Shown: one piece after another, positions 50,843 through 58,627 of the stretch
Layout of the letters: every line of letters starts with the position of its first letter
How positions within the stretch are numbered: position 1 is the stretch's first letter
NCBI RefSeq assembly: GCF_008386695.1
Contig: NZ_VUOC01000002.1
Span: forward strand, 124,001-188,000
Source of the DNA: Chitinophaga agrisoli
Lineage (GTDB): Bacteria; Bacteroidota; Bacteroidia; Chitinophagales; Chitinophagaceae
Direction of reading: 5' to 3'
DNA: 64,000 nt
Notes under the pieces: model-generated
What the model was told of the DNA's origin: nothing
What the model saw: only the letters and a program-made list of their open reading frames with translations
Database searches by the model: none
Translations under genes and position numbers: made by a program

Positions 50843-51730
50843 ATGCTTACCCAGGTACTCAATGGCCTTATGCAGCGCTATATGGAGCGTGTGCCGGATG
50901 TAAAGGCCATCATCCAGACCATGATAAAGGAAGGCATCATTCCCGCCCCGGAGGCTATTGAAAATGATCATATCGCCTTCCGTACAATGGGCGTGCCCCA
51001 GCTGGGCATGCAGTCGCTGGAGAAGATCTTCCTGCATTATGGTTATACAAAACGCGATGCTTATTACTTCCGCGAAAAGAAACTGGACGCCTACTGGTAT
51101 GCCCCGCCGGCGCCGCATTTCCCCCGTATTTTCCTGAGCGAGTTGCGGGTGCAGGACCTGAGCCCCCGGGCACAGCAGCTGATCACCGGCTATACGGATG
51201 AGGTGAAAACAGACCCGGTAGACGCCCTTAACCTGGACGATGCCGCCGCCGTGGATACCTTCCTGCATAGCGGTCTGTGGCGACTGCCTACGCTGGAGGA
51301 TTATAAGACCCTGGCCGCGGAAAGCGAATACGCCGCCTGGGTGATCTATAATCGCTATTACCTGAACCATTTTACCATCAGCGTACATAACCTGCCGCAG
51401 GGCTACAATACCATTGCGGATTTCAACGATTTCCTGGAGCGGAGCGGCTTTACCCTTAACAATGCCGGCGGCAAAATAAAGGTAAGCCCGGATGGGGCCC
51501 TGCTGCAAAGCGCTACGGTGGCCAATATGATCACGGCTACTTTTGCCAATAACGAAAACTACCGTATTGCCGGCTCTTATGTGGAGTTTGCAGAGCGGAA
51601 GGCGCTGCCGCAGTTTGCCCACCTGCCCGCCGCGGAACTGAAGCGGGAGCACCGCCGCGATGGCTTTGAGGCCGGCAATGCAGACAAGATATTTGAAAGT
51701 ACTTACCGTTCGCAAACAGAAAGTAAGTAG
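50843..51730 (+). CDS. DUF1338 protein, 2-oxoadipate dioxygenase/decarboxylase-like (HglS family)
   Basis: A 295-residue protein of the DUF1338 family, whose characterised member HglS (YdcJ) turns 2-oxoadipate into D-2-hydroxyglutarate with Fe(II). NDHIAFRT places H43 and R47 four residues apart, as the metal and substrate residues are in HglS. A second His follows in YLNHFTISVH, and a Glu lies in YVEFAER, giving the expected His-His-Glu triad. It is shorter than HglS, like other bacterial short forms. The ALDH7-type gene follows after 62 bp, which fits a lysine catabolic pair. Confidence 0.82.
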   Translation: MLTQVLNGLMQRYMERVPDVKAIIQTMIKEGIIPAPEAIENDHIAFRTMGVPQLGMQSLEKIFLHYGYTKRDAYYFREKKLDAYWYAPPAPHFPRIFLSELRVQDLSPRAQQLITGYTDEVKTDPVDALNLDDAAAVDTFLHSGLWRLPTLEDYKTLAAESEYAAWVIYNRYYLNHFTISVHNLPQGYNTIADFNDFLERSGFTLNNAGGKIKVSPDGALLQSATVANMITATFANNENYRIAGSYVEFAERKALPQFAHLPAAELKREHRRDGFEAGNADKIFESTYRSQTESK

Positions 51731-51743
51731 CTGCTGCATACAC

Positions 51744-51778
51744 TAACAGCTAACAGCTAACCACTAACAGCTAATTCC
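51744..51778. repeat. Heptamer tandem repeat between DUF1338 and ALDH genes
   Basis: Consecutive 7-bp units CTAACAG, CTAACAG, CTAACCA, CTAACAG and CTAATTC start at 51744, 51751, 51758, 51765 and 51772. The vocabulary matches the right arm of the element upstream of panB. No inverted partner is present here. Confidence 0.75.
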
Positions 51779-51792
51779 TTAAATTGCACCCC

Positions 51793-53322
51793 ATGATAAA
51801 GGATATCCTTCAACAGTTCAACATAACCGCAAAGCACAGCGGCGTCAGCACGGGCGCTCACTGGCTCAGCGGCACAGGATCTGTGCTGAGTTCCGTTTCA
51901 CCAGTTGACGGCCAGCACATTGCAGACGTGCAAAGCCCCGGCAGGGACGAGTTTGACGCCGTAGTAGCGGCTGCCGGACAGGCATTTCACGAGTGGCGGC
52001 AATGGCCCGCGCCCAAACGCGGCGAGGTGGTGCGCCAGATAGGCGAAGCCCTGCGTACCCATAAAACGGCGCTGGGCAAACTGGTCTCGTACGAAATGGG
52101 CAAAAGCCTGCAGGAAGGGTATGGCGAGGTACAGGAGATGATCGATATCTGCGATTTTGCCGTGGGCCTTTCCCGCCAGTTATACGGCCTTTCTATGCAC
52201 TCTGAAAGACCCGGGCACCGGATGTATGAGCAATGGCATCCACTGGGCATTACCGGCATTATTTCCGCTTTTAATTTCCCCGTAGCGGTGTGGAGCTGGA
52301 ACTCCATGCTGGCCTGGGTATGCGGCAATGTATGTATCTGGAAGCCCTCGGAGAAAACGCCGGTCACCGCCCTGGTATGCCAGCATATCGTACAAAGCGT
52401 TTTTGCCGCCAACCAGGTGCCGGAGGGCGTTTGCTGCCTGGTAGCCGGTGGCCGCGAGGTAGGCGAATGGCTGGCCAACGATACCCGCATCCCCCTAATA
52501 TCCGCCACCGGCTCTACCCGTATGGGCAAAGCCGTAAGCAGCGCCGTAGGCGCCCGTTTAGGCAGGGCCTTGCTGGAACTGGGCGGCAACAATGCCATTA
52601 TCATCTCTGAGTCTGCAGACCTGGATATGGCGCTTATTGGCTGTGTATTTGGCGCTGTAGGCACCGCAGGCCAGCGCTGTACCAGCACCCGCCGCCTCAT
52701 CATCCATGAAAGCGTGTACGATGCCTTTACCCAGAAATTGGTAAATGCCTACAAACAACTACGCATTGGCAACCCGCTGGACGAAAACAACCATGTGGGC
52801 CCATTGATCGATAAGGACGCCGTAAGCTTGTACCAGGCGTCGTTGCAGCAGGTAACCGCCCAGGGCGGCCATTTCCTGGTGGAAGGCGGCGTGCTCGATG
52901 GCGCGGGCTTTGAGTCCGGCTGTTATGTAAAACCCGCCATTGCAGCAGTACAGAACCATTATAATATCGTACAGCATGAGACCTTTGCCCCGCTGCTGTA
53001 TGTAATGAAATATAAAAACCTGCAGGAAGCCATCGATATGCAGAATGGCGTACCGCAGGGACTTTCTTCCGCCATTATGACCCTGAACCTGCGGGAAGCA
53101 GAACATTTCCTTTCCGCTGCGGGCTCTGACTGCGGTATAGCCAATGTAAACATTGGCACCTCCGGCGCGGAGATCGGCGGGGCTTTTGGCGGCGAAAAAG
53201 AGACCGGCGGCGGCAGGGAAAGCGGCTCCGATGCATGGAAGAACTACATGCGCCGCCAAACCAATACCATCAACTATTCTAACCGCCTGCCCCTGGCGCA
53301 GGGCATCTCTTTTGATCTCTAA
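51793..53322 (+). CDS. Aldehyde dehydrogenase, ALDH7 type (aminoadipate-semialdehyde dehydrogenase)
   Basis: A 509-residue NAD-dependent aldehyde dehydrogenase. The NAD-binding SATGSTRMGK, the general-base Glu in LLELGGNNA and the catalytic Cys in GTAGQRCTSTRR are present. The C-terminal GGGRESGSDAWKNYMRRQTN is typical of the ALDH7/antiquitin group, which oxidises 2-aminoadipate 6-semialdehyde (piperideine-6-carboxylate) in lysine breakdown. The ATG at 51793 is used; a TTG at 51784 would add three residues. The DUF1338 partner directly upstream supports this role. Confidence 0.88.
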   Translation: MIKDILQQFNITAKHSGVSTGAHWLSGTGSVLSSVSPVDGQHIADVQSPGRDEFDAVVAAAGQAFHEWRQWPAPKRGEVVRQIGEALRTHKTALGKLVSYEMGKSLQEGYGEVQEMIDICDFAVGLSRQLYGLSMHSERPGHRMYEQWHPLGITGIISAFNFPVAVWSWNSMLAWVCGNVCIWKPSEKTPVTALVCQHIVQSVFAANQVPEGVCCLVAGGREVGEWLANDTRIPLISATGSTRMGKAVSSAVGARLGRALLELGGNNAIIISESADLDMALIGCVFGAVGTAGQRCTSTRRLIIHESVYDAFTQKLVNAYKQLRIGNPLDENNHVGPLIDKDAVSLYQASLQQVTAQGGHFLVEGGVLDGAGFESGCYVKPAIAAVQNHYNIVQHETFAPLLYVMKYKNLQEAIDMQNGVPQGLSSAIMTLNLREAEHFLSAAGSDCGIANVNIGTSGAEIGGAFGGEKETGGGRESGSDAWKNYMRRQTNTINYSNRLPLAQGISFDL

Positions 53323-53349
53323 CAGTTACAGCTATATGCTGTGTTTTAT

Positions 53350-53390
53350 ACGCCGGCGTGAACGCTTCTGGAAAGTGTTTACGCCGGCGT
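53350..53390 (+). terminator. Inverted repeat after the ALDH gene
   Basis: ACGCCGGCGT occurs at 53350-53359 and 53381-53390, each itself palindromic; together with the inner sequence they pair over about 19 bp. A weak AATAATTT follows. It is the probable end of the DUF1338-ALDH transcript. Confidence 0.55.
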
Positions 53391-53637
53391 AATAATTTCC
53401 GGCAGGCTACGCGCCGTGGCAATGCTCCCCCTATCCAGCTGCTGAAATTTTTCAATCATGCTCGCTGTATTTTCCTGCACCCTTCGCTGCAATTCATCTG
53501 CAATTGCATTAAATGATATATCATATATGATATAAAACAATCTATAAATCATTAATAACAGGTGCAATAAACCAGGGAATATCCACGTTTTAGGGGAGGA
53601 CCGTCTTTCCATTTACCATAGCAAAAAGCAAAAAATA

Positions 53638-53663
53638 AGCGAGGTTAGAGAACCTCGCTTTTT
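53638..53663. terminator. Perfect 9-bp hairpin with T-tract
   Basis: AGCGAGGTT (53638-53646) and AACCTCGCT (53651-53659) form a stem with a 4-nt loop. Five T follow on the plus strand, and an A-rich stretch precedes it, so it could also stop minus-strand transcripts. No gene ends right before it on either strand. Confidence 0.65.
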
Positions 53664-53838
53664 CGTTAAACGGAAACCATGCTTATGAGAAAAACATCTG
53701 ATAAGCCGAAGATGGCCTTCAAACATTCTTCCAGTGATAAATATTATACTTTTTTTTGACAATTCATATTCTACTTTTGTGCTATAATCTTTTCTATGAA
53801 CGGTCAACCGGCCCTATTTTGGCACTTCGAATTTAATG

Positions 53839-53846
53839 CAAAGTTA
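53839..53846 (-). promoter_or_regulatory. Minus-strand -7 box candidate (TAACTTTG)
   Basis: An exact TAnnTTTG match. A transcript starting near 53832 would run leftwards for about 190 nt to the 53638-53663 hairpin. No coding sequence worth calling lies inside, so a small RNA is possible. Confidence 0.3.
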
Positions 53847-54195
53847 GGGTAGTTCCCTGTTTCTTCCATTAACATTTGATAATAAGGGGCTTGCACTTGT
53901 TAATTGATGGTTAATCTCAAAACCTGTTATTTTTCTGAACTAGAAAAGAAGCAAGTTTTTTTGCAATAAAGATGGTCAGTTGCAATGACGAATGTCGGTG
54001 ATCAGCTTTTTTTAACGCTCGTCAGATTATTCCTTCCGAGTAAACGCATTTTACATATCTTTAACCAATACTGGTATTTAAATTGTTTGTCATAAGACAG
54101 TTACTTACCAATATTAATTAACAAGTGTTTTTTAAACGAGCACCTGTATTAAATAACGATAGGGTTACATCTGACTAAAAAAGACTACTTACAAC

Positions 54196-55866
54196 ATGAA
54201 TGTACGCAGAGCAGCCGTACTGGTGGGAAGTGTTGCGTTAATGACAGCGTCTGCGGGCGCTTTTGCACAAGGCACCTCAGTACCCAGGAACTGGCACCTT
54301 TTAAGCTATGAGAAAGACAGTGTGTATGGGATTGCAGCGGATAAGGCTTATAAAGAGCTGTTAAAAGGCAAAAAAAGCACGCCTATCCTGGTAGCAGTGA
54401 TCGACTCAGGGATTGATACCACTCACGAAGACCTCCGCTCCATCCTTTGGACCAACCCAAAGGAAATTCCTGGTAATAACATTGACGATGACGGCAACGG
54501 CTATGTAGATGATATCCATGGCTGGAACTTCCTGGGCAATAAAGATGGCCGCAACATGAAGGAAGATACGGACGAGGCCACCCGCGAATACTTCCGCTAC
54601 CGCAGGATCTACGGCAACCCGGACTCCACCCTGGACAAAACCTCCCGCGAATATGCCTACTGGCAAAGGCTGGTGGATAAGGTGGTAAAGCCGGTAAGCC
54701 AATATAAAGCCAACTACCGCACCATGGTGAAGGTGCAGGAGAACATGAAGAAATCCGCCTACATCCTCACCTCCTACCTGAAACAGGATGATTTTACTAA
54801 GGCTAAACTTGACAGTATCGAAACCACTGACCAGGACGTGATGGTCGCCAAGCAGTTTATGCTGCGCCTGTTTAAGATCAACGGGGACGATACCAATGTA
54901 GCCTACCTGGAATTTAAGTCTGAATTTGAAGAATACTTTAAGGACCTGAAGAAAAAAGCCGAAAGGAATGACGAGATGCTGGTGGATAAACGGCCGGAGA
55001 TCATCGGAGACAAACAAGACGATATTAACGACAAATTCTACGGCAACAATGATGTAATGGCAGGCTCCCCCTTCCATGGCACGCACGTAGCCGGTATCAT
55101 TGCAGCCTCCCGTAATAACGGTATTGGCATGGATGGCGTTGCGGACAATGTGCGCATCATGGCCATAAGGGCCGTACCAGACGGCGACGAGCGCGATAAG
55201 GACGTGGCCCTGGCCATCCGCTATGCAGCGGATAATGGCGCCCGGGTGATCAATATGAGCTTTGGCAAATCCTTCTCTCCTAACAAGGATTGGGTGGATG
55301 ACGCTATTAAATACGCACAGTCCAAGGGCGTACTGATGGTGCATGCCGCCGGTAACGACTCTAACGACAATGACAGGGTAGACAATTTCCCTTCCCCGCA
55401 TTTTAACGACCACACGATAGCTACTAATGTACTTACAGTAGGCGCTTCCGGCTCCGGCCGCTCGCTCACCAGCAGGGTAGCTAACTTTTCCAACTATGGT
55501 AAAACAGAGGTAGACCTGTTTGCGCCCGGCGTGCAGATCTATTCCACGGTAGATGGCGGTAACAAATACGCCAGCGCCAGCGGTACCAGTATGGCCGCCC
55601 CGGTAGTGACCGGCGTAGCCGCCCTGGTGCTCTCCTACTACCCTACCCTTACTGCGCCGCAGCTGAAGATGATACTGGAAAAAAGCGCCGTACCGCCCAG
55701 GGATAGCCTGGTGATCAAACCCGGCTCTGACGAGAAAGTGCCTTTTAGCTCATTGTCTGTTACAGGGGGTATCGTAAATGCTTACAATGCATTAAAGATG
55801 GCGGACAGCATTGTGAACGGTGATAAGAAGACCAAGCCTAAGATGCAGCCTGTGAAGAAAGGATAA
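54196..55866 (+). CDS. S8 family serine peptidase (subtilisin-like), exported
   Basis: A 556-residue secreted subtilase with a signal peptide (1-25, ending AFAQ). The catalytic triad is D70 (VAVIDSGID), H294 (HGTHVAG) and S465 (GTSMAAP), with the oxyanion Asn in HAAGNDSND. The spacing between Asp and His is about 220 residues, against some 30 in subtilisin; the extra part (about 120-275) is charged and helical and precedes the active-site His. The C-terminus has a short Lys-rich tail and no T9SS sorting domain is seen. A long AT-rich region lies upstream. Confidence 0.93.
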   Translation: MNVRRAAVLVGSVALMTASAGAFAQGTSVPRNWHLLSYEKDSVYGIAADKAYKELLKGKKSTPILVAVIDSGIDTTHEDLRSILWTNPKEIPGNNIDDDGNGYVDDIHGWNFLGNKDGRNMKEDTDEATREYFRYRRIYGNPDSTLDKTSREYAYWQRLVDKVVKPVSQYKANYRTMVKVQENMKKSAYILTSYLKQDDFTKAKLDSIETTDQDVMVAKQFMLRLFKINGDDTNVAYLEFKSEFEEYFKDLKKKAERNDEMLVDKRPEIIGDKQDDINDKFYGNNDVMAGSPFHGTHVAGIIAASRNNGIGMDGVADNVRIMAIRAVPDGDERDKDVALAIRYAADNGARVINMSFGKSFSPNKDWVDDAIKYAQSKGVLMVHAAGNDSNDNDRVDNFPSPHFNDHTIATNVLTVGASGSGRSLTSRVANFSNYGKTEVDLFAPGVQIYSTVDGGNKYASASGTSMAAPVVTGVAALVLSYYPTLTAPQLKMILEKSAVPPRDSLVIKPGSDEKVPFSSLSVTGGIVNAYNALKMADSIVNGDKKTKPKMQPVKKG

Positions 55867-55889
55867 CCGGTTAATTACCAGATATAAAA

Positions 55890-55930
55890 AGAGCGGATAT
55901 GTACATGCTACATATCCGCTCTTTCTTTTT
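55890..55930. terminator. Bidirectional intrinsic terminator
   Basis: A perfect 14-bp stem (55890-55903 with 55909-55922) has A5 before it and a T-rich run after, between convergent genes. Confidence 0.92.
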
Positions 55931-55940
55931 TACCAGTATA

Positions 55941-56354
55941 TTATTTCACGATCCTCCAGCTGATAGGATAGCGGTACGCCTCACCTTTATTAGCGCGTAC
56001 AGCGCCTATGATAGAAAAGATGATGTTCAGGAGCCATACAATACCGTAAGCGGAAGAGAAGGTGAAGAAATCTATATGGCGGAAGCTGAAGTCATTATCC
56101 CACATATGGCGGAATGCCCATACGCCATGGCGGATACCGTACAGCACCCCAATGGCCACATTAATAAAACTCAGCGTGATCTGGAAGTTCAGGGCCTCTT
56201 TGCCCTGGTTATCGATAAAGGCGGAATCATTACGCTTGATCAGCCACATTACCAGCGCGCCTATGATATTCCCCACATGGGACAGGATAGCCATACCGAT
56301 AATGCCGCCCAGGTGCACGAGGGCGCCCCAGGTCTTTTCTTCTTTGTGATCCAT
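55941..56354 (-). CDS. DUF4870 membrane protein
   Basis: A 137-residue membrane protein of the DUF4870 family. It starts with EEKTWGALVHLGGIIG, then has three to four helices; the motif DNQGKEALNFQITLSF is diagnostic. Members are small integral proteins with unknown function that are common in bacteria. It stands between the S8 peptidase (convergent) and rnpB, which lies upstream on the same strand. Confidence 0.9.
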   Translation of the reverse strand: MDHKEEKTWGALVHLGGIIGMAILSHVGNIIGALVMWLIKRNDSAFIDNQGKEALNFQITLSFINVAIGVLYGIRHGVWAFRHMWDNDFSFRHIDFFTFSSAYGIVWLLNIIFSIIGAVRANKGEAYRYPISWRIVK

Positions 56355-56407
56355 AGATTATTGCGTTTTAGTTTGGTTGCTGCGGGTATAGGGGAATAAC
56401 AACATAA

Positions 56408-56788
56408 AACTACAAACCTTGTAAGCCGGATTCTGTTTCCTCCCGCAAGCGGGAGAACTGCTATCATTTATCTGCGATGACGTTCGCACGTCACCTGTAT
56501 CTGCCTACCCTCGGTCATCGGGCGGGCAGCCCTCAAACGACCGTATACATGGCATTTCAGCACGCAAGGTTTACCCTCCCGGCATGTTGCCATACCGGAA
56601 CGTGGGCTCTTACCCCACATTTTCACCCTTACTCCCGCTATCGCGGGAGCGGTTATTTTCTGTGGCACTGTCTGTATCCCGGTCTTTCACCAGGATCCCA
56701 CCCGTTAGGTGGTGCGTTGCCCTATGCTGTCCGGACTTTCCTTCCCCCCGTTTTGCAACGGCAAAGACGATAGCACCGGTTTGTAGTC
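56408..56788 (-). ncRNA. rnpB: RNase P RNA, class A
   Basis: The catalytic RNA of RNase P, about 380 nt on the minus strand. Read 5' to 3' it begins ACTACAAACCGGTGCTATCG and ends ACAGAATCCGGCTTACAAGGTTTGTAG, so that the two ends pair as helix P1. In between are the universally conserved GGAAAGTCCGGACAGCA (CR I), GGGTGAAAATGTGGGGTAAGAG, GGTAAACC and ACAGAATCCGGCTTA (CR V) segments. Two internal copies of CTCCCGC form stem loops. A near-consensus -7 box, TAAATTCG, lies upstream at 56807-56814. The short reading frames crossing this stretch are not genes. Confidence 0.95.
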
Positions 56789-56891
56789 ATACGTTATTAT
56801 TGACTGCGAATTTACGAAGAAAAGAACGATGAAAATCCCCCTGTGGATATTACTTAAAATATTAATGGAAAGACTATCAGTTCTTAACGCC

Positions 56892-57917
56892 TCAGTACTT
56901 AAAGAATATTTCCGTAGCACCGTTCCCGTAGCGGGGATGGTACTCATTTACAAAACTGCCTACTTCCGGCGTCTGGCGCAGCACCTGGTGGATCTCATCC
57001 CGCAGTTTGCCCTTGCCCAGGCCATGAATAGCGATCATGCTCACCTGCTTATGGGCAATGGCGAGGTCCAGGTAACGCTGAAACTCATTCAATTGTATGG
57101 CCAGGATGGCAATATTGCTTAAGCCTCTCCAGTCGTCCGTTATTTTTTCTATATGCAGGTCTACTTCGTATTTGGGCTGTATGGGCGTTTCCGGGGCCAA
57201 CTGGATCTTGCTGTACAGGGGGGAGAGTTTGCCCACATCTACCGTATCAAAGGTTTGTGTAGCGGCAGGCGCTTTATCCGGGTACTTTTCAAACAGCGGG
57301 TAGCTTAACATGGCATCCCGGCGTACCCGCAGGTCATTCAGCTGCTGGAACAGCTGTTTGGGCTTTATCTTCCAGGTCTTTTGGAAAGCGGGGGCCAGTT
57401 TTGGATCGGGCTGCTTCAGGGAAAAGGTGAACTCAAAGCGGGGATTATCATTCAGGTTCTCAAACAGCAGGTCTGCCAGGTAAAAATGGGCAAAAGGCAG
57501 CAGTTCGTTTTTGATCTCCAGCTCCAGCTGCTGGCGCAGCCAGATCTGAAAATGGAAATTGTAGTGGCGGCTGGTCTCATTCAACAGGTGGAATTTGAGC
57601 AGGCTTATATGGTCTTCTATCCCATCAAACTGGTAAATGGGCAGCATCGACAGGAATACGCCCTTATCCATACGGATGGTCTCGTATTTCTTTTTTTCGA
57701 TGGGCAGCTCATCTCCGGGTATTTTACGCGGAGCAGCGCTGGGTTGCTTTTTTTCCGTAAAACGGTAAAAATAGGGGAAGTCAATCTGGTCCAGGTATAC
57801 GGGAAAGGTCACCTTGCCCACTTCTACCATCACCATCTCCTGATTTACGATGTCTACTACGGTGCCTTCCTCTTTGGAATGCAGCAGTATGATCTTATCG
57901 CCGATTTCATATTTCAT
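56892..57917 (-). CDS. Smr domain protein with DUF2027 N-terminus
   Basis: A 341-residue cytoplasmic protein. The N-terminal part (about 1-60) looks like a small beta-barrel (KYEIGDKIILLHSKEEGTVVDI), as in DUF2027, the middle is a beta-rich DUF2027 core, and the last 85 residues are a Smr domain with the VDLHIEKI start and IHGLGKGKLRDEI signature, followed by the conserved EYHPRYGNGATEI end. Smr domains nick DNA or RNA; Smr proteins linked to MutS2 cleave mRNA at collided ribosomes. The exact target here is unknown. Confidence 0.9.
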   Translation of the reverse strand: MKYEIGDKIILLHSKEEGTVVDIVNQEMVMVEVGKVTFPVYLDQIDFPYFYRFTEKKQPSAAPRKIPGDELPIEKKKYETIRMDKGVFLSMLPIYQFDGIEDHISLLKFHLLNETSRHYNFHFQIWLRQQLELEIKNELLPFAHFYLADLLFENLNDNPRFEFTFSLKQPDPKLAPAFQKTWKIKPKQLFQQLNDLRVRRDAMLSYPLFEKYPDKAPAATQTFDTVDVGKLSPLYSKIQLAPETPIQPKYEVDLHIEKITDDWRGLSNIAILAIQLNEFQRYLDLAIAHKQVSMIAIHGLGKGKLRDEIHQVLRQTPEVGSFVNEYHPRYGNGATEIFFKY

Positions 57918-58012
57918 ATAGCATTCTCCCCACTGACATTTTAAACTTACGACATTGGGCTCATGACAAATCTGGCAGGTTGTAATTAAACCAGCCAGGT
58001 CTGCCGGACCCC

Positions 58013-58047
58013 AAATCTAAAGTCTTAAATCGTAAATCTAAAATCAG
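58013..58047. repeat. Heptamer tandem repeat (AAATCNN)
   Basis: Five consecutive 7-bp units read AAATCTA, AAGTCTT, AAATCGT, AAATCTA and AAATCAG. The run lies between two minus-strand genes, about 25 bp past the DoxX stop. No inverted partner is near. Confidence 0.7.
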
Positions 58048-58070
58048 AATTGTCCTTCCCGGGATATGCG

Positions 58071-58508
58071 TCAGCTGGCATGACGGCGCATATATGTATC
58101 CAGTGACAGGGGACCGCCGCCTTCTACCAAAAATAGTATCAGCAGCAACAGGACAAGAATGGAAAGGCCGGGCTGCGAGTAAGTGGCAAATAGCCCCGTG
58201 GGGGAATGCACAAACAATACTGCGCCCAGTAAAACCGGTATGTTAGCGAGGGCAGCTACTCTTGTTAATAATCCCAGCGCCAGGAGAAGGCCGCCGGCCA
58301 GGTGGGCAAATACGATCAAATGTCCCAGTCCGAAAGACACCACCGTTAAGAAGGGTTTCTCGTTGATCAGGGCGGTTAATGCGTCCCGATTCTGTATGAA
58401 CAGCACACCCATATAAAACAGGAAGATGCCTAAGCACATGCGTATCACGTCCAGCCATTTAGGGTGGTGTCTGTCGCCCCAGGTTTCAATTTGCTGTAGC
58501 AGATTCAT
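58071..58508 (-). CDS. DoxX family membrane protein
   Basis: A 145-residue protein with four membrane helices of the DoxX/TQO small-subunit fold: DVIRMCLGIFLFYMGVLF, then FGLGHLIVFAHLAGGLLLALG, and an aromatic loop SPTGLFATYSQP. Such proteins take part in quinone-linked redox or stress reactions, without a known reaction here. It has no CGCFGDC motif, unlike the longer DoxX protein at 7.5 kb. It is monocistronic by spacing. Confidence 0.88.
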   Translation of the reverse strand: MNLLQQIETWGDRHHPKWLDVIRMCLGIFLFYMGVLFIQNRDALTALINEKPFLTVVSFGLGHLIVFAHLAGGLLLALGLLTRVAALANIPVLLGAVLFVHSPTGLFATYSQPGLSILVLLLLILFLVEGGGPLSLDTYMRRHAS

Positions 58509-58627
58509 AACATTTGTTTTTTAGGATCAAAGAGCTTATCCTAATATACGAAATTTTCCGCAGAACGCGGCCATTCCGCACCGGCAATAACCAATGAGAA
58601 TCAAGCAGAATGATCCGTAAATCAATG

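Larger units (their letters stand above)
53323..54195. other. Long AT-rich intergenic region
   Basis: About 870 bp without a supported protein gene. It contains an inverted repeat at 53350-53390 behind the ALDH gene, a 16-bp AT palindrome at 53518-53533, a perfect hairpin at 53638-53663, and a minus-strand TAACTTTG box at 53839-53846. The last 300 bp before the S8 peptidase gene show no element that I can name apart from low GC content. Confidence 0.5.

Noticed and set aside
53379-53612. 77-codon minus-strand frame with a hydrophobic stretch
   Set aside because: It overlaps the inverted repeat behind the ALDH gene and an AT palindrome, matches no family and shows no coupling to another gene. 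It could still be real, but support is too weak.
53756-53788. TTGACA and TATAAT words resembling an enteric promoter
   Set aside because: The spacer is 21 bp, not about 17, and Bacteroidota use a different consensus; the words are likely chance in an AT-rich stretch.
53613-53807. 64-codon minus-strand frame
   Set aside because: It contains the whole 53638-53663 hairpin and looks like random translation of AT-rich DNA.
56468-56773. Short frames on both strands at 56.5-56.8 kb
   Set aside because: They fall inside the RNase P RNA gene, whose conserved segments explain the sequence.
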